NCBI GenBank assembly: GCA_018816945.1
Contig: JAHIVC010000052.1
Location: 30,677 to 94,676 of the forward strand
Source: Bacteroidota bacterium
GTDB lineage: Bacteria > Bacteroidota > Bacteroidia > Bacteroidales > GCA-2711565
Reading direction: 5' to 3'
DNA length: 64,000 nucleotides
The notes beneath the pieces were generated by a model, which made no database searches, was not told the origin of the DNA, and saw nothing but the letters and a program-made list of their open reading frames with translations. This document shows, in pieces, positions 35,461-43,649 of the stretch (position 1 is the first letter of the stretch; the number at the start of each line of letters is the position of its first letter). A program made the position numbers and the translations under genes.

Positions 35461-36072
35461 ATGATCAGTCTGCTAATCATACTCATCACAGCTGTAATTT
35501 CAATAGTTGCACTGAATGATCAGAACATTTTCGACAAATTGAAGTTCAATGCGTACGACATTAAACATCATCGACAGGGTTATCGTTTTTTCACCCATGC
35601 CTTTGTGCATGTCGATTGGATGCATCTCCTGGTAAACATGTACGTTTTATGGATGTTCAGTGATGTTGTATTTACTTTTTTCAGCTATTATTTTGGGTAT
35701 AAAGCAGCTTATTATTTTATTCTCCTATATGTAGGAGGAATCTTTTTCTCTTCTATTTTTGACTTCATTAAACAGAAGGACAATGTAAATTATAATGCGG
35801 TGGGAGCCTCTGGTGCTGTGGCATCAGTGGTTTTCGCCAGCATTATTTTGCATCCCGGAGCATCCATTTATTTATTTTTTATTCCAATTGGAATCCCGGC
35901 TGCACTATTTGGATTTGGTTATTTAATCTATTCTGCAATTATGGCCCGAAAAGCAAATGATAATATCGGGCATAATGCCCATTTCTGGGGAAGTATTTTC
36001 GGGATCATTTATACTATTCTTATCAATCCCGGGTTTTTTATGCGGTTTATCAATGAAATTTTTCCGAAATAG
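35461..36072 (+). CDS. Rhomboid-family intramembrane serine protease
   Basis: 203 residues with about six helices. The conserved HAFVHVDWMHLLVNMYVLWMFSD lies in the L1 and helix 2 region, the catalytic Ser117 in GASGA and His174 in AHFWGSIFG (AHxxGxxxG). Both catalytic residues are present, so it should be an active protease cutting membrane segments. It starts on the base after the previous stop. Its substrate is unknown. Confidence 0.92.
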   Translation: MISLLIILITAVISIVALNDQNIFDKLKFNAYDIKHHRQGYRFFTHAFVHVDWMHLLVNMYVLWMFSDVVFTFFSYYFGYKAAYYFILLYVGGIFFSSIFDFIKQKDNVNYNAVGASGAVASVVFASIILHPGASIYLFFIPIGIPAALFGFGYLIYSAIMARKANDNIGHNAHFWGSIFGIIYTILINPGFFMRFINEIFPK

Positions 36073-36088
36073 ATAAAATTATTTTGCA

Positions 36089-36679
36089 TTAATTCTGCAT
36101 CGGATCAACCGGAAATTTTGGCCAGTATGAATAATCACCACCCAATAAATGGAGAGATGTTTCCCATAGCTGATCAGGATCTGTTTTCATAAGAAGCTTT
36201 GTGTTGGTGCGCGAAACCACCCAGGCATTTCTTTCTAGTTCCTCTTTCAATTGATTTGGCGACCAGCCTGAATAGCCTAAATAGAATCGAATCTGATCAG
36301 GACCAATTTTTTTCAGTAGCATCATTTCTTTTACGACCTCCATTTTACCTCCCCAATACAATCCACTCAAAATCTCAAAGCTACCTTCAATTTGATCGCC
36401 CAAAGTATGAATAAAAAAAAGGTTGTCATTTTCAACCGGGCCACCCAAATAAACAATTGAATTAAAATCCGGGAAATCATGAACTACCTCGCTAAGCTTT
36501 ATATCAAGAGGTTTATTTAAAATCAAGCCAAATGAACCTTCCTTATTGTGATCGGCAAGCAAAACCACCGATCTTTTAAAATAATAATCACCCAGAAAAG
36601 GCTCTGAAATCAAAATTTTACCTTTGCCCGGTTCAATATTATTTGTTTTAATGGATAGAATATCACCTAATTTTCGCAT
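36089..36679 (-). CDS. YqgE/AlgH family protein (UPF0301)
   Basis: 196 residues in the UPF0301 family: GKILISEPFLGDYYFKRSVVLLADH, GSFGLILNKPLD, LGGPVENDNLFFIH and FYLGYSGWSPNQLKEELERNAW. The family is widespread and its function remains unclear; AlgH was first named as an alginate regulator in Pseudomonas. It converges with rhomboid, 16 nt apart, and diverges from the murL gene. Confidence 0.93.
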   Translation of the reverse strand: MRKLGDILSIKTNNIEPGKGKILISEPFLGDYYFKRSVVLLADHNKEGSFGLILNKPLDIKLSEVVHDFPDFNSIVYLGGPVENDNLFFIHTLGDQIEGSFEILSGLYWGGKMEVVKEMMLLKKIGPDQIRFYLGYSGWSPNQLKEELERNAWVVSRTNTKLLMKTDPDQLWETSLHLLGGDYSYWPKFPVDPMQN

Positions 36680-36771
36680 GGTCTAAATTTATATAAATTA
36701 AGATCAAATGATTACTTTTACAATTAATTTTTCACACAAACGAAGTGTATCAAAAACAATACCATTAATAA

Positions 36772-38151
36772 GTGAAACACTCAAACAATAATCAAAGTTT
36801 TATTAAACTCCGAAAGGATTACCCATGCTTTGTGTTTGAAAATTACAGTGTTAGCACCTATTCAAATGTATTGAAAGTTGAATTTGAATTTTCTGTAAGT
36901 GACAAATTTTATTTTTATCCCAAACTAACTTTCCCAATAAAAGACATAAATCTAAAGAATAGATTATCCGAAATCGATTTACGAAACCTTGTATTTCATA
37001 TCGGGATGATTGAATTAATAAGTTATTGGAAAGCTACATGCAGCCCACAAATACTAATTAAGCCCCATATAATTAATTCAGAACAAGTACTATGGTGGAA
37101 GAAAATATATTTTGAAGGTTTGGGCGAATTTTTTCACTTAAATGAAATATTGACAGATTTCGACTCATTTGTTGAAATAAAATCAATTTCCGAAGATTCA
37201 CTTTCAGTTCAAAATTTTGATTTAACTGACAAAATTCTTGTTCCGATAGGTGGCGGAAAAGACTCAATAGTTAGTATTGAACTACTAAAGAGTAGTAAAA
37301 TGGAATTATCTCCATTGGTATTAAACATGAATGCGGCACAGGATCGAACCATACGAACAGCCGGTTTTGACCCATCGGAAATTATTGAAATTAAACGCAG
37401 TATTGACCCGAAATTACTTGAACTGAATGGTCGGGGATTTTTGAACGGCCATACTCCCTTCTCTGCTCTTTTAGCCTTTACGAGTTTACTTGCCGCAGTT
37501 ATAAATAGGTATAAATATATCGCATTGTCCAATGAATCAAGCGCCAATGAATCAACAGTAGCAGGCTCTAACGTGAATCATCAATATTCAAAATCTTATG
37601 AATTTGAGTCCGATTTTCGAGATTATGTCTCAAAATATATTTCTCGCGATCTCAACTATTTTAGCTTTTTACGACCATTAAACGAGCTTCAAATTGCAGC
37701 ATTGTTTTCAAAATTCACAAAATATTTTCCTGTTTTCAGGAGTTGCAATGTAGGGAGCAAAACAGATGAATGGTGCTGTAAATGCCCAAAATGCTTATTT
37801 ACTTATATCATCCTCGGCCCTTTCTTAACCGAAACCGAATTACATTTAATATTCGGCAAAAATCTTTTGGATGATAAAGCCTTGTTACCAATTTTTGATG
37901 AGTTGATAGGGATCGGCACTACGAAACCCTTCGAATGTGTAGGGACCCTCGATGATGTCAATGCCGCACTTGTCTTAATCACTGCAAAACATCAAGAATC
38001 AAAATTGCCGGTTCTTTTGGAGCATTATCTAAAAACAGATGCTTATGCATCAAACAAAAATCTGAATACAAATAAATTATTGACCGAGATAAATTCTGAA
38101 CATTTCTTAAATTCCTCATTTCTCTCAATCTTAAAATCAAAACTGAAATGA
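36772..38151 (+). CDS. murL: MurL-type UDP-MurNAc-L-Ala-L-Glu epimerase
   Basis: 459 residues from a GTG that directly follows an in-frame TAA; no ATG is available nearby. In Xanthomonas, MurL converts the terminal L-Glu of UDP-MurNAc-L-Ala-L-Glu to D-Glu using ATP. Family features seen here are the PP-loop-like VPIGGGKDS (GGGKDS at 160-165), LSNESSANE, NHQYSKSYEFE, RSCN, the cysteine pattern WCCKCPKC (Cys335, 336, 338, 341) and KPFECVG. The four-base ATGA overlap with a MurD-family ligase gene matches the MurL/MurD2 pairing. Assignment is by recalled family motifs and context; no alignment was run. Confidence 0.82.
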   Translation: MKHSNNNQSFIKLRKDYPCFVFENYSVSTYSNVLKVEFEFSVSDKFYFYPKLTFPIKDINLKNRLSEIDLRNLVFHIGMIELISYWKATCSPQILIKPHIINSEQVLWWKKIYFEGLGEFFHLNEILTDFDSFVEIKSISEDSLSVQNFDLTDKILVPIGGGKDSIVSIELLKSSKMELSPLVLNMNAAQDRTIRTAGFDPSEIIEIKRSIDPKLLELNGRGFLNGHTPFSALLAFTSLLAAVINRYKYIALSNESSANESTVAGSNVNHQYSKSYEFESDFRDYVSKYISRDLNYFSFLRPLNELQIAALFSKFTKYFPVFRSCNVGSKTDEWCCKCPKCLFTYIILGPFLTETELHLIFGKNLLDDKALLPIFDELIGIGTTKPFECVGTLDDVNAALVLITAKHQESKLPVLLEHYLKTDAYASNKNLNTNKLLTEINSEHFLNSSFLSILKSKLK

Positions 38152-39521
38152 TTGAAAAACTGCGAAAGCTTTTAAACGGAAAGAAGGTTTTGATTTTAGG
38201 CTTTGGTCGCGAAGGGCAATCAACCTATCAATTAATTAGATCGTTTTCCCCGGAAACGCCACTAACAATAGCTGACAGTAATGAAATTCACACAGAAGCA
38301 AAAAAAATTGGTGAATCTGATCAATATGTCAATATTATTTTAGGTAAATTTTATCTTGATGAAATCAATAAGCATAATCTCATATTTAAATCCCCGGGTA
38401 TAAGTCTCCAAAATATTTCGCTCAATCCGGATACGATTCTCAGTTCTCAAACACAAGTTTTTTTGGGAGCCTATTCATCGCAAACAATTGGAATTACAGG
38501 TACTAAAGGGAAGAGCACCACTTCAAGCCTGATCTATCACATTTTAAAAGAAGCCGGTCGGGATTGCATTTTAGTTGGTAATATTGGGATCCCTGCATTT
38601 TCGGCAACCCGAAATATCAAGTCTGACACCATTATCGTTTACGAACTTTCGGGGCACCAGCTTGAATCAGTCAACGTTTCGCCACATGTGGCAATTCTTT
38701 TAAATATTTTCGAGGAACACCTGGATCATTTTGGAAACTTTGACCGATACGTAAAAAGCAAAACCAAAATAGCTGAATTTCAAAAAGAGAATGATTTTAT
38801 GATCATTAATAATGACCAACCCGATCTTCTAAATTATTTACCAAAAATTTTGAAATCAAAAAAACTGGGATTTTCGTTAATCCCTAATTTGAATGCTCAG
38901 TGTTTTGTTGAAGATGAAATAATTTACCTCAACATAAACGCAGCACAAATATCGATTATAAACACAATTGAAACTGAAAATCTGATTGGGAAACATAATC
39001 AATACAATATCATGGCCGCAATTCTGGCCTGTACAGAAGTAGGTCTAAGTCCAAATCAGATCAGAAATGGAATAAAAAGTTTTCACAGTCTTGAACATCG
39101 CCTTGAATATGTTGGATTTTTTAAGGGTATTCATTTTTACAATGATTCTATTTCTACCATCCCGGAAGCCACCATTGAAGCGGTAAAAAGCCTTCCTGAT
39201 ACAGACACATTAATCCTGGGCGGCTTTGACCGTGGCATCAATTACGACCATCTTATCCAATTTTTAGTTGGTTCGGATGTCAAAAACTTCATTTTCATGG
39301 GACCGGCCGGAAAAAGAATGAAATCAGTTCTTGACGATTATGAACTATCGGGTAAATTTGTTTTTGAGGCCAACTCATTGGAAGAGGCATTCGTGCATGT
39401 ACTTAACGCTACTGCTGCAGAAAAAATTTGTCTGCTATCTCCTGCAGCAGCCAGTTATAATGCCTTTAAAAATTTTGAAGAGAGGGGCAATCTTTACAAA
39501 AAAATAGCAAGAAATTTATAA
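38148..39521 (+). CDS. murD2: MurD-family ligase, probable MurD2 (UDP-MurNAc-L-Ala--L-Glu ligase)
   Basis: 457 residues. A Mur ligase with an N-terminal Rossmann domain (KVLILGFGREGQST), the ATP loop GTKGKST at residues 118-124, LNIFEEHLDHF with the catalytic His region, and a C-terminal domain (GGFDRGINYDHL, LLSPAAASYNAFKNFEERG). Classical MurD adds D-Glu; MurD2 adds L-Glu, which MurL then epimerises. The overlap with murL and the position outside a dcw cluster favour MurD2. The segment YELSGHQLESVNVSPHV differs from the SSFQL-type segment of classical MurD. Specificity for L-Glu is inferred. Confidence 0.8.
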   Translation: MIEKLRKLLNGKKVLILGFGREGQSTYQLIRSFSPETPLTIADSNEIHTEAKKIGESDQYVNIILGKFYLDEINKHNLIFKSPGISLQNISLNPDTILSSQTQVFLGAYSSQTIGITGTKGKSTTSSLIYHILKEAGRDCILVGNIGIPAFSATRNIKSDTIIVYELSGHQLESVNVSPHVAILLNIFEEHLDHFGNFDRYVKSKTKIAEFQKENDFMIINNDQPDLLNYLPKILKSKKLGFSLIPNLNAQCFVEDEIIYLNINAAQISIINTIETENLIGKHNQYNIMAAILACTEVGLSPNQIRNGIKSFHSLEHRLEYVGFFKGIHFYNDSISTIPEATIEAVKSLPDTDTLILGGFDRGINYDHLIQFLVGSDVKNFIFMGPAGKRMKSVLDDYELSGKFVFEANSLEEAFVHVLNATAAEKICLLSPAAASYNAFKNFEERGNLYKKIARNL

Positions 39522-39534
39522 TTCCTTGCTATTT
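39502..39534 (+). terminator. Possible hairpin terminator at the end of murD2
   Basis: Ten-base arms AAATAGCAAG and CTTGCTATTT flank a 13-base loop that includes the murD2 stop. It lacks a proper T-run after the stem, so a role in 3'-end protection or weak termination is all that can be suggested. Confidence 0.35.
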
Positions 39535-39604
39535 ATCCGTGAAATTCGTCCTGTTAATCCATCTATAGTTTTAGCCTTCCTCGTTTCAGGGTATTTATCT
39601 ACTT

Positions 39605-39844
39605 TTATGGAGTGGATTTCTTTTTTAAATCAGGTTTAGGAGCCGTCTCTGTTTTTTTAGCCGGAACTTTTTTTGGTTCAGCTTTAACGCTCACTTCCTC
39701 TTTAGGCTCAACCTTTACTTTTACTTCAGCTTTTACAGGTTTTTCTACTTTTATAAAAGCATTCTTTTTTATTTTAGGCCTTCTCACACCGTGACTACCC
39801 AAAATAATTTTACCTCTTTTCGTCTTTTTATCTCCTTTTCCCAT
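39605..39844 (-). CDS. 30S ribosomal protein bTHX with long lysine-rich tail
   Basis: 79 residues from the ATG at 39842-39844; the GTG one codon upstream is rejected because the family starts at MGKGD. MGKGDKKTKRGKIILGSHGV with the following RRPKIKK is the bTHX signature; this small basic protein sits in the head of the small ribosomal subunit. The typical protein is under about 35 residues. Here about 50 residues rich in Lys, Pro, Glu, Ala and Val follow (KVEPKEEVSVKAEPKKVPAKK). It would be missed by length filters. Confidence 0.85.
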   Translation of the reverse strand: MGKGDKKTKRGKIILGSHGVRRPKIKKNAFIKVEKPVKAEVKVKVEPKEEVSVKAEPKKVPAKKTETAPKPDLKKKSTP

Positions 39845-39916
39845 CACTTGTCATTTTAATAATAGAATGGTAAAGTTAAGCAAAAAAATGAAGTTAAAAA
39901 AGTAATATTCATCGAT

Positions 39917-40603
39917 TTAACAATTCTTTTTAAAAAACTCCTTCTCAACAACCACAGGATTCCTCAATACATTTCTGGTCCAATTAAGCAATACCTCCAG
40001 TTTTTCGGGTTCGGTTAACTCCCACGAAACGCCAGATTTTCTAATATTATCAATTAACTTGGTAATAAAAATCGCTGCAGAAACTGATATGTTAAAACTC
40101 TCGGTAAACCCGTGCAACGGAATTTTAACAAATTCATCTGCATTTTCCATCGCCAGTCGCGAAAGACCACTCAATTCATTTCCAAAAACAAGTGCAATCT
40201 TTTTATCTACCAATAACTCATCCAAAACCTGATCATTTTTATGTGGGCTTGTTGCCACAATCCGATAGCCCTGTTCTCTCAATCGACTGAAAGCATCCAG
40301 TGTGTTGTTTGGATTTTTATTGTATCTGTTTAAATTTAACCACTTTGACGATCCCAACTCCACCTCTTTGCAAAGGTTATATTTGTTTTGATTTTCAATA
40401 ATATGAACATCCTGTATCCCATAACAATCACAGGTTCTTAAAACTGCACTTACATTGTGCGATTGATAAATATCCTCTAACACAACTGTTAAATGACGTG
40501 TTCTTTCCTTTATGATCCTTTCAAATTTTTCTTTTTTATCCTCGGTTAAAAACTGCGCCATGAAATCATATAGGGCCTGTTGAATTTTGATATCTATAAC
40601 CAT
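39917..40603 (-). CDS. trmH: SpoU-family tRNA/rRNA 2'-O-methyltransferase, TrmH-like
   Basis: 228 residues of the SPOUT fold. Motif 1 is SHNVSAVLRTCDCYGIQDVHII, motif 2 is LVFGNELSGLS, and motif 3 is IPLHGFTESFNISVSAAIFITKLI, which forms the SAM-binding knot. The short N-terminus and the motif 1 form fit TrmH, which methylates G18 of tRNA. An alternative start at Met15 is possible. It lies 72 nt upstream of bTHX on the same strand. Confidence 0.9.
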   Translation of the reverse strand: MVIDIKIQQALYDFMAQFLTEDKKEKFERIIKERTRHLTVVLEDIYQSHNVSAVLRTCDCYGIQDVHIIENQNKYNLCKEVELGSSKWLNLNRYNKNPNNTLDAFSRLREQGYRIVATSPHKNDQVLDELLVDKKIALVFGNELSGLSRLAMENADEFVKIPLHGFTESFNISVSAAIFITKLIDNIRKSGVSWELTEPEKLEVLLNWTRNVLRNPVVVEKEFFKKNC

Positions 40604-40814
40604 TTTTCAATATAATAATTACAAAAACAGAACATACTTTCTTCATTCAGGAGCCAATTAGAAATACATCTTACACAACTCAACAAATGACTAACTATTG
40701 TTATTCTTCAAAATTAACAAATTCACGAAGATTTCAAATCAATTACCATAACCGGTTCAGGAACTATAAATTGAATTATTTTAAACCAGAATTTAAAATA
40801 TCAACAAAATAATT

Positions 40815-40822
40815 TACTTTTG
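40815..40822 (+). promoter_or_regulatory. -7 promoter element for the TPR gene
   Basis: TACTTTTG matches TAnnTTTG, 20-27 nt before the ATG at 40842. The remainder of the 238-nt gap upstream shows no gene. Confidence 0.55.
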
Positions 40823-40841
40823 CACTTCAAAACATTAAAAA

Positions 40842-41528
40842 ATGGCAAAAAACGTTAATAAAGCAGAAGATAAAATTGTTGCTGTAGAAGAAGCATTAAG
40901 CAAAACCGAACATTTCATCGAAAACAATCAGAAGATATTGTCAATTGTTGTTGGAGTTATTATTTTAGTAGTATCAGGATATTTTGCATATCAAAAATTA
41001 TACGTAACTCCGATGGAAAAAGAAGCACGTTCTCAAATGTTTATGGCTGAGATGTATTTCGCTAAGGATTCACTCGATTTGGCGCTGAATGGAGATGGCA
41101 ATTATCTGGGGTTTCTTGACATTATAGATGAGTATGGATCATCAAAACCGGCTAAACTGGCCAATTATTATGCCGGTATATGTTTACTTAAAAAAGGTGA
41201 ATTTGAAAATGCCATTGATTATTTGAAATCTTATTCCATTAAAGATAAAGTGATAGCAACCATGGCAACCGGAGCAATTGGCGATGCTTACCTCGAATTG
41301 AAAGATTACAAAAAAGCCACAACCTACTACCTTGAAGCAGCAAAAAAGGATAATAATTCTTTTACCTCTCCTATCTTCCTTCTAAAAGCAGGAAGGGCTT
41401 ACGAAATTCAGCAGGAATATTCAAAAGCTGCTTCTACCTATGAAAGGATATTAAATGAGTACAAACTGAGTATGGAAGCCAGAAATATTGAAAAGGACAT
41501 TGCCAGGGCGCAAGGCTTAGCAAAATAA
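40842..41528 (+). CDS. Membrane-anchored tetratricopeptide repeat protein
   Basis: 228 residues with a cytoplasmic N-terminus, one membrane helix at about 34-53 (KILSIVVGVIILVVSGYFAYQKL) and a C-terminal part made of TPR-like helices (LANYYAGICLLKKGEFENAIDYL, GDAYLELKDYKKATTYYLEA, AGRAYEIQQEYSKAASTYERIL). The topology resembles YfgM, an assembly partner at the Sec translocon, but this is only a structural parallel. A good intrinsic terminator follows the stop. Confidence 0.85.
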   Translation: MAKNVNKAEDKIVAVEEALSKTEHFIENNQKILSIVVGVIILVVSGYFAYQKLYVTPMEKEARSQMFMAEMYFAKDSLDLALNGDGNYLGFLDIIDEYGSSKPAKLANYYAGICLLKKGEFENAIDYLKSYSIKDKVIATMATGAIGDAYLELKDYKKATTYYLEAAKKDNNSFTSPIFLLKAGRAYEIQQEYSKAASTYERILNEYKLSMEARNIEKDIARAQGLAK

Positions 41529-41550
41529 AATTTCAACATATCGATAATAG

Positions 41551-41578
41551 AAACCTCGCAATAGCGGGGTTTTTTTTA
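41551..41578 (+). terminator. Intrinsic terminator of the TPR gene
   Basis: AACCTCGC and GCGGGGTT form an eight-base stem with one G-U pair around a four-base loop, followed by a run of T to 41578. Confidence 0.85.
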
Positions 41579-41597
41579 TCTTTAAGAAAAATAAAAC

Positions 41598-42563
41598 ATG
41601 AATAAGGCAAGGATAATTTTTATGGGGACACCTGAATTTGCTGTTCCTTCTCTTGATATCCTGATAAAAAATGGATTTGAAATTTGCGCTGTAATTACAG
41701 CACCCGATAAACTGTCAGGTCGAGGAAGAAAGTTATCGGAATCCGCCATAAAAACCTATGCCATTTCGAATTCAATCCCCGTTTTACAACCCACCAATTT
41801 AAAAGATCCCGAATTTATCAACGATCTTAAAAAAATAAATGCCGATTTACAAGTTGTAGTTGCTTTTCGGATGCTTCCCGAGAGTGTTTGGGCCATGCCA
41901 AAACTTGGAACTTTCAACTTGCACGCCTCGCTTCTGCCACAATACAGAGGTGCTGCACCAATCAATTGGGCAATAATAAATGGTGAAACAGAAACAGGTG
42001 TAACCACATTCTTTCTGAATAAAGATATTGATACCGGAAGCATCATATTTCAGGATAACGTTGAAATTCATAAAAATGAAACCGCCGGTGAATTGCATGA
42101 CACCCTGATGGTGAAAGGAGCGAATCTGGTGCTTAAAACGGTTAATGCCATAATTTCAGGGGAGTTTACATTAACTGAACAAACACTCAAAAAGGAAGAA
42201 ATTAATTTACTGAAAACGGCCCCAAAAATCTTTAAAGAAATCACCCACATCAATTGGGATGTGCCTGCAAAAAACATCTTAAATCTGATTCATGGACTTA
42301 GTCCATATCCTACCGCCTATACCATGATAAAACCGGAAGGAATGGATGCCATTCAACTAAAAATATTCGAAGCTGAAATTATAAATACCAATCATCAAAT
42401 TGAAATTGGCAAAATTATTTGCGACGGAAAAAGCAAATTGGAGATCGCTTGCGCTGAAGGCATGATTTTGCTAAGAGATGTGCAACTTTCGGGTAAAAAA
42501 AGGATGAAAATTGAAGAGTTTTTAAGGGGCTTTCCGATAAATAAGGGATGGATTGCCCAGTAG
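41598..42563 (+). CDS. fmt: Methionyl-tRNA formyltransferase
   Basis: 321 residues, full length. Adds a formyl group to initiator Met-tRNA. FMGTPEFAVPSL opens the N-terminal formyl-THF-binding domain; NLHASLLPQYRGAAPINWAIING contains the catalytic Asn-His region, and TGVTTFFLNKDIDTGSII follows. The OB-like C-terminal tRNA-binding domain starts near residue 205 (WDVPAKNILNLIHGLSPYPTA). It begins 20 nt after a terminator, and its nearest -7-like sequence has one mismatch. Confidence 0.96.
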   Translation: MNKARIIFMGTPEFAVPSLDILIKNGFEICAVITAPDKLSGRGRKLSESAIKTYAISNSIPVLQPTNLKDPEFINDLKKINADLQVVVAFRMLPESVWAMPKLGTFNLHASLLPQYRGAAPINWAIINGETETGVTTFFLNKDIDTGSIIFQDNVEIHKNETAGELHDTLMVKGANLVLKTVNAIISGEFTLTEQTLKKEEINLLKTAPKIFKEITHINWDVPAKNILNLIHGLSPYPTAYTMIKPEGMDAIQLKIFEAEIINTNHQIEIGKIICDGKSKLEIACAEGMILLRDVQLSGKKRMKIEEFLRGFPINKGWIAQ

Positions 42564-42674
42564 CTAACGATACCAAGACTTACAGAAAGTTTGAGCTTTT
42601 CGCCATAATCTGCCCATAGTTATTAACAAATACTCGGTTTTATTAACATTTTCAAGGGTTTTAGCGCATTTTAC

Positions 42675-42704
42675 TTGATTTATTTACTTTATCTTTTATA
42701 TTTG
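42675..42704 (+). promoter_or_regulatory. Promoter of the HU gene
   Basis: TTG at 42675-42677, a 19-base spacer, and TATATTTG at 42697-42704 reproduce both halves of the Bacteroidota promoter at the expected distance, with the ATG at 42748. Confidence 0.65.
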
Positions 42705-42747
42705 TAAGTTCTTCGATAATAATATTATTAATTAAAACATTTGAAAA

Positions 42748-43017
42748 ATGAACAAAGCAGAATTAATTGAAGCCATGGCTTCATCATCAAACCTAACAAA
42801 AGCTGACGCAAAAAGAGCTCTTGACTCATTCATTACCGCTACTTCTGGTGCATTAAAAAAAGGTGACAGAGTTGCATTAGTAGGATTCGGATCTTTTTCT
42901 GTATCAAAAAGAGCTGCCCGCAAAGGCAGAAACCCACAAACTGGTAAAGAAATTAATATAGCAGCCAAAAAAGTAGTAAAATTCAAACCAGGCAACGAAC
43001 TTTCCAAAAAAGTTTAA
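42748..43017 (+). CDS. hup: HU-family DNA-binding protein
   Basis: 89 residues. Nucleoid protein that bends DNA as a dimer. [29 protein letters not shown] forms the two helices, [25 protein letters not shown] is the beta-arm with the conserved RNPQTG, and [16 protein letters not shown] ends the body. A canonical promoter precedes it and a strong bidirectional terminator follows. Confidence 0.96.
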   Translation: MNKAELIEAMASSSNLTKADAKRALDSFITATSGALKKGDRVALVGFGSFSVSKRAARKGRNPQTGKEINIAAKKVVKFKPGNELSKKV

Positions 43018-43032
43018 TTGCATTGAACTGCT

Positions 43033-43067
43033 AAAAAAAAGACCTTGAGAACCAAGGTCTTTTTTTA
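43033..43067. terminator. Bidirectional terminator between hup and the DNA glycosylase gene
   Basis: GACCTTG and CAAGGTC form a seven-base stem around a five-base loop, with a run of A before it and a run of T after it, so it serves both converging genes. Confidence 0.88.
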
Positions 43068-43640
43068 TTGTTTTAACACAAACCTGTAAGGCAATAAAGC
43101 GTCAGTCCCTGCATAGCCAACTCCAATTCTTGGACCGACCTCGATCTTTCTTTTCAAATTATTCAAACCTAAATCTTCAACCCAGATTTGATCTCCCTGC
43201 AAATCCAAATCATTATGGGTGGTTTTAATGCCCAAAGCTTTTGTCAGCTTACCGGGTCCATCAAAAAGCGATGACTTAGCAACTTGTTTGCCTAATCGCG
43301 ATAAAATTGTTTCCATCCCATGCGTTGGCCAAAATCCCCTGATTAAAACCGCATGCGGAACATCCTCTCCTGCAGTCACAAAATTCAACAACGCATGCAT
43401 TCCATAACATAAGTAAACATAAGTTCTTCCTCCCTGCATAAACATCACTTCGGTCCTGTTCGTCCTTCGGTTTTGATAAGCATGCGATGCCTTATCCCTT
43501 GCCCCGGCATAAGCTTCCGTTTCGGTGATATAACCGCCACAAACAACACCGTCAATATTCACAAACAAATGTTTACCGATTAAATCTCTGGCTATTCCAA
43601 CAACATTATCTGAAAGGAAATAATTTATATCAAACTTCAT
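43065..43640 (-). CDS. DNA-3-methyladenine glycosylase (AAG/MPG type)
   Basis: 191 residues. Excises alkylated purines such as 3-methyladenine in base-excision repair. LARDLIGKHLFV-like start, ITETEAYAGARDKASHAYQNRRTNRTEVMF (catalytic Glu in TEAY), GGRTYVYLCYGMHALLNFV and GPGKLTKALGI are the mammalian-type AAG motifs. It follows recQ by nine bases on the same strand, so the two repair genes form an operon. Confidence 0.94.
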   Translation of the reverse strand: MKFDINYFLSDNVVGIARDLIGKHLFVNIDGVVCGGYITETEAYAGARDKASHAYQNRRTNRTEVMFMQGGRTYVYLCYGMHALLNFVTAGEDVPHAVLIRGFWPTHGMETILSRLGKQVAKSSLFDGPGKLTKALGIKTTHNDLDLQGDQIWVEDLGLNNLKRKIEVGPRIGVGYAGTDALLPYRFVLKQ

Positions 43641-43649
43641 AAACTATGA

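Noticed and set aside
39535..39604. tRNA- or rRNA-like stretch after murD2
   Set aside because: No cloverleaf or CCA end could be drawn; it is an ordinary short spacer.
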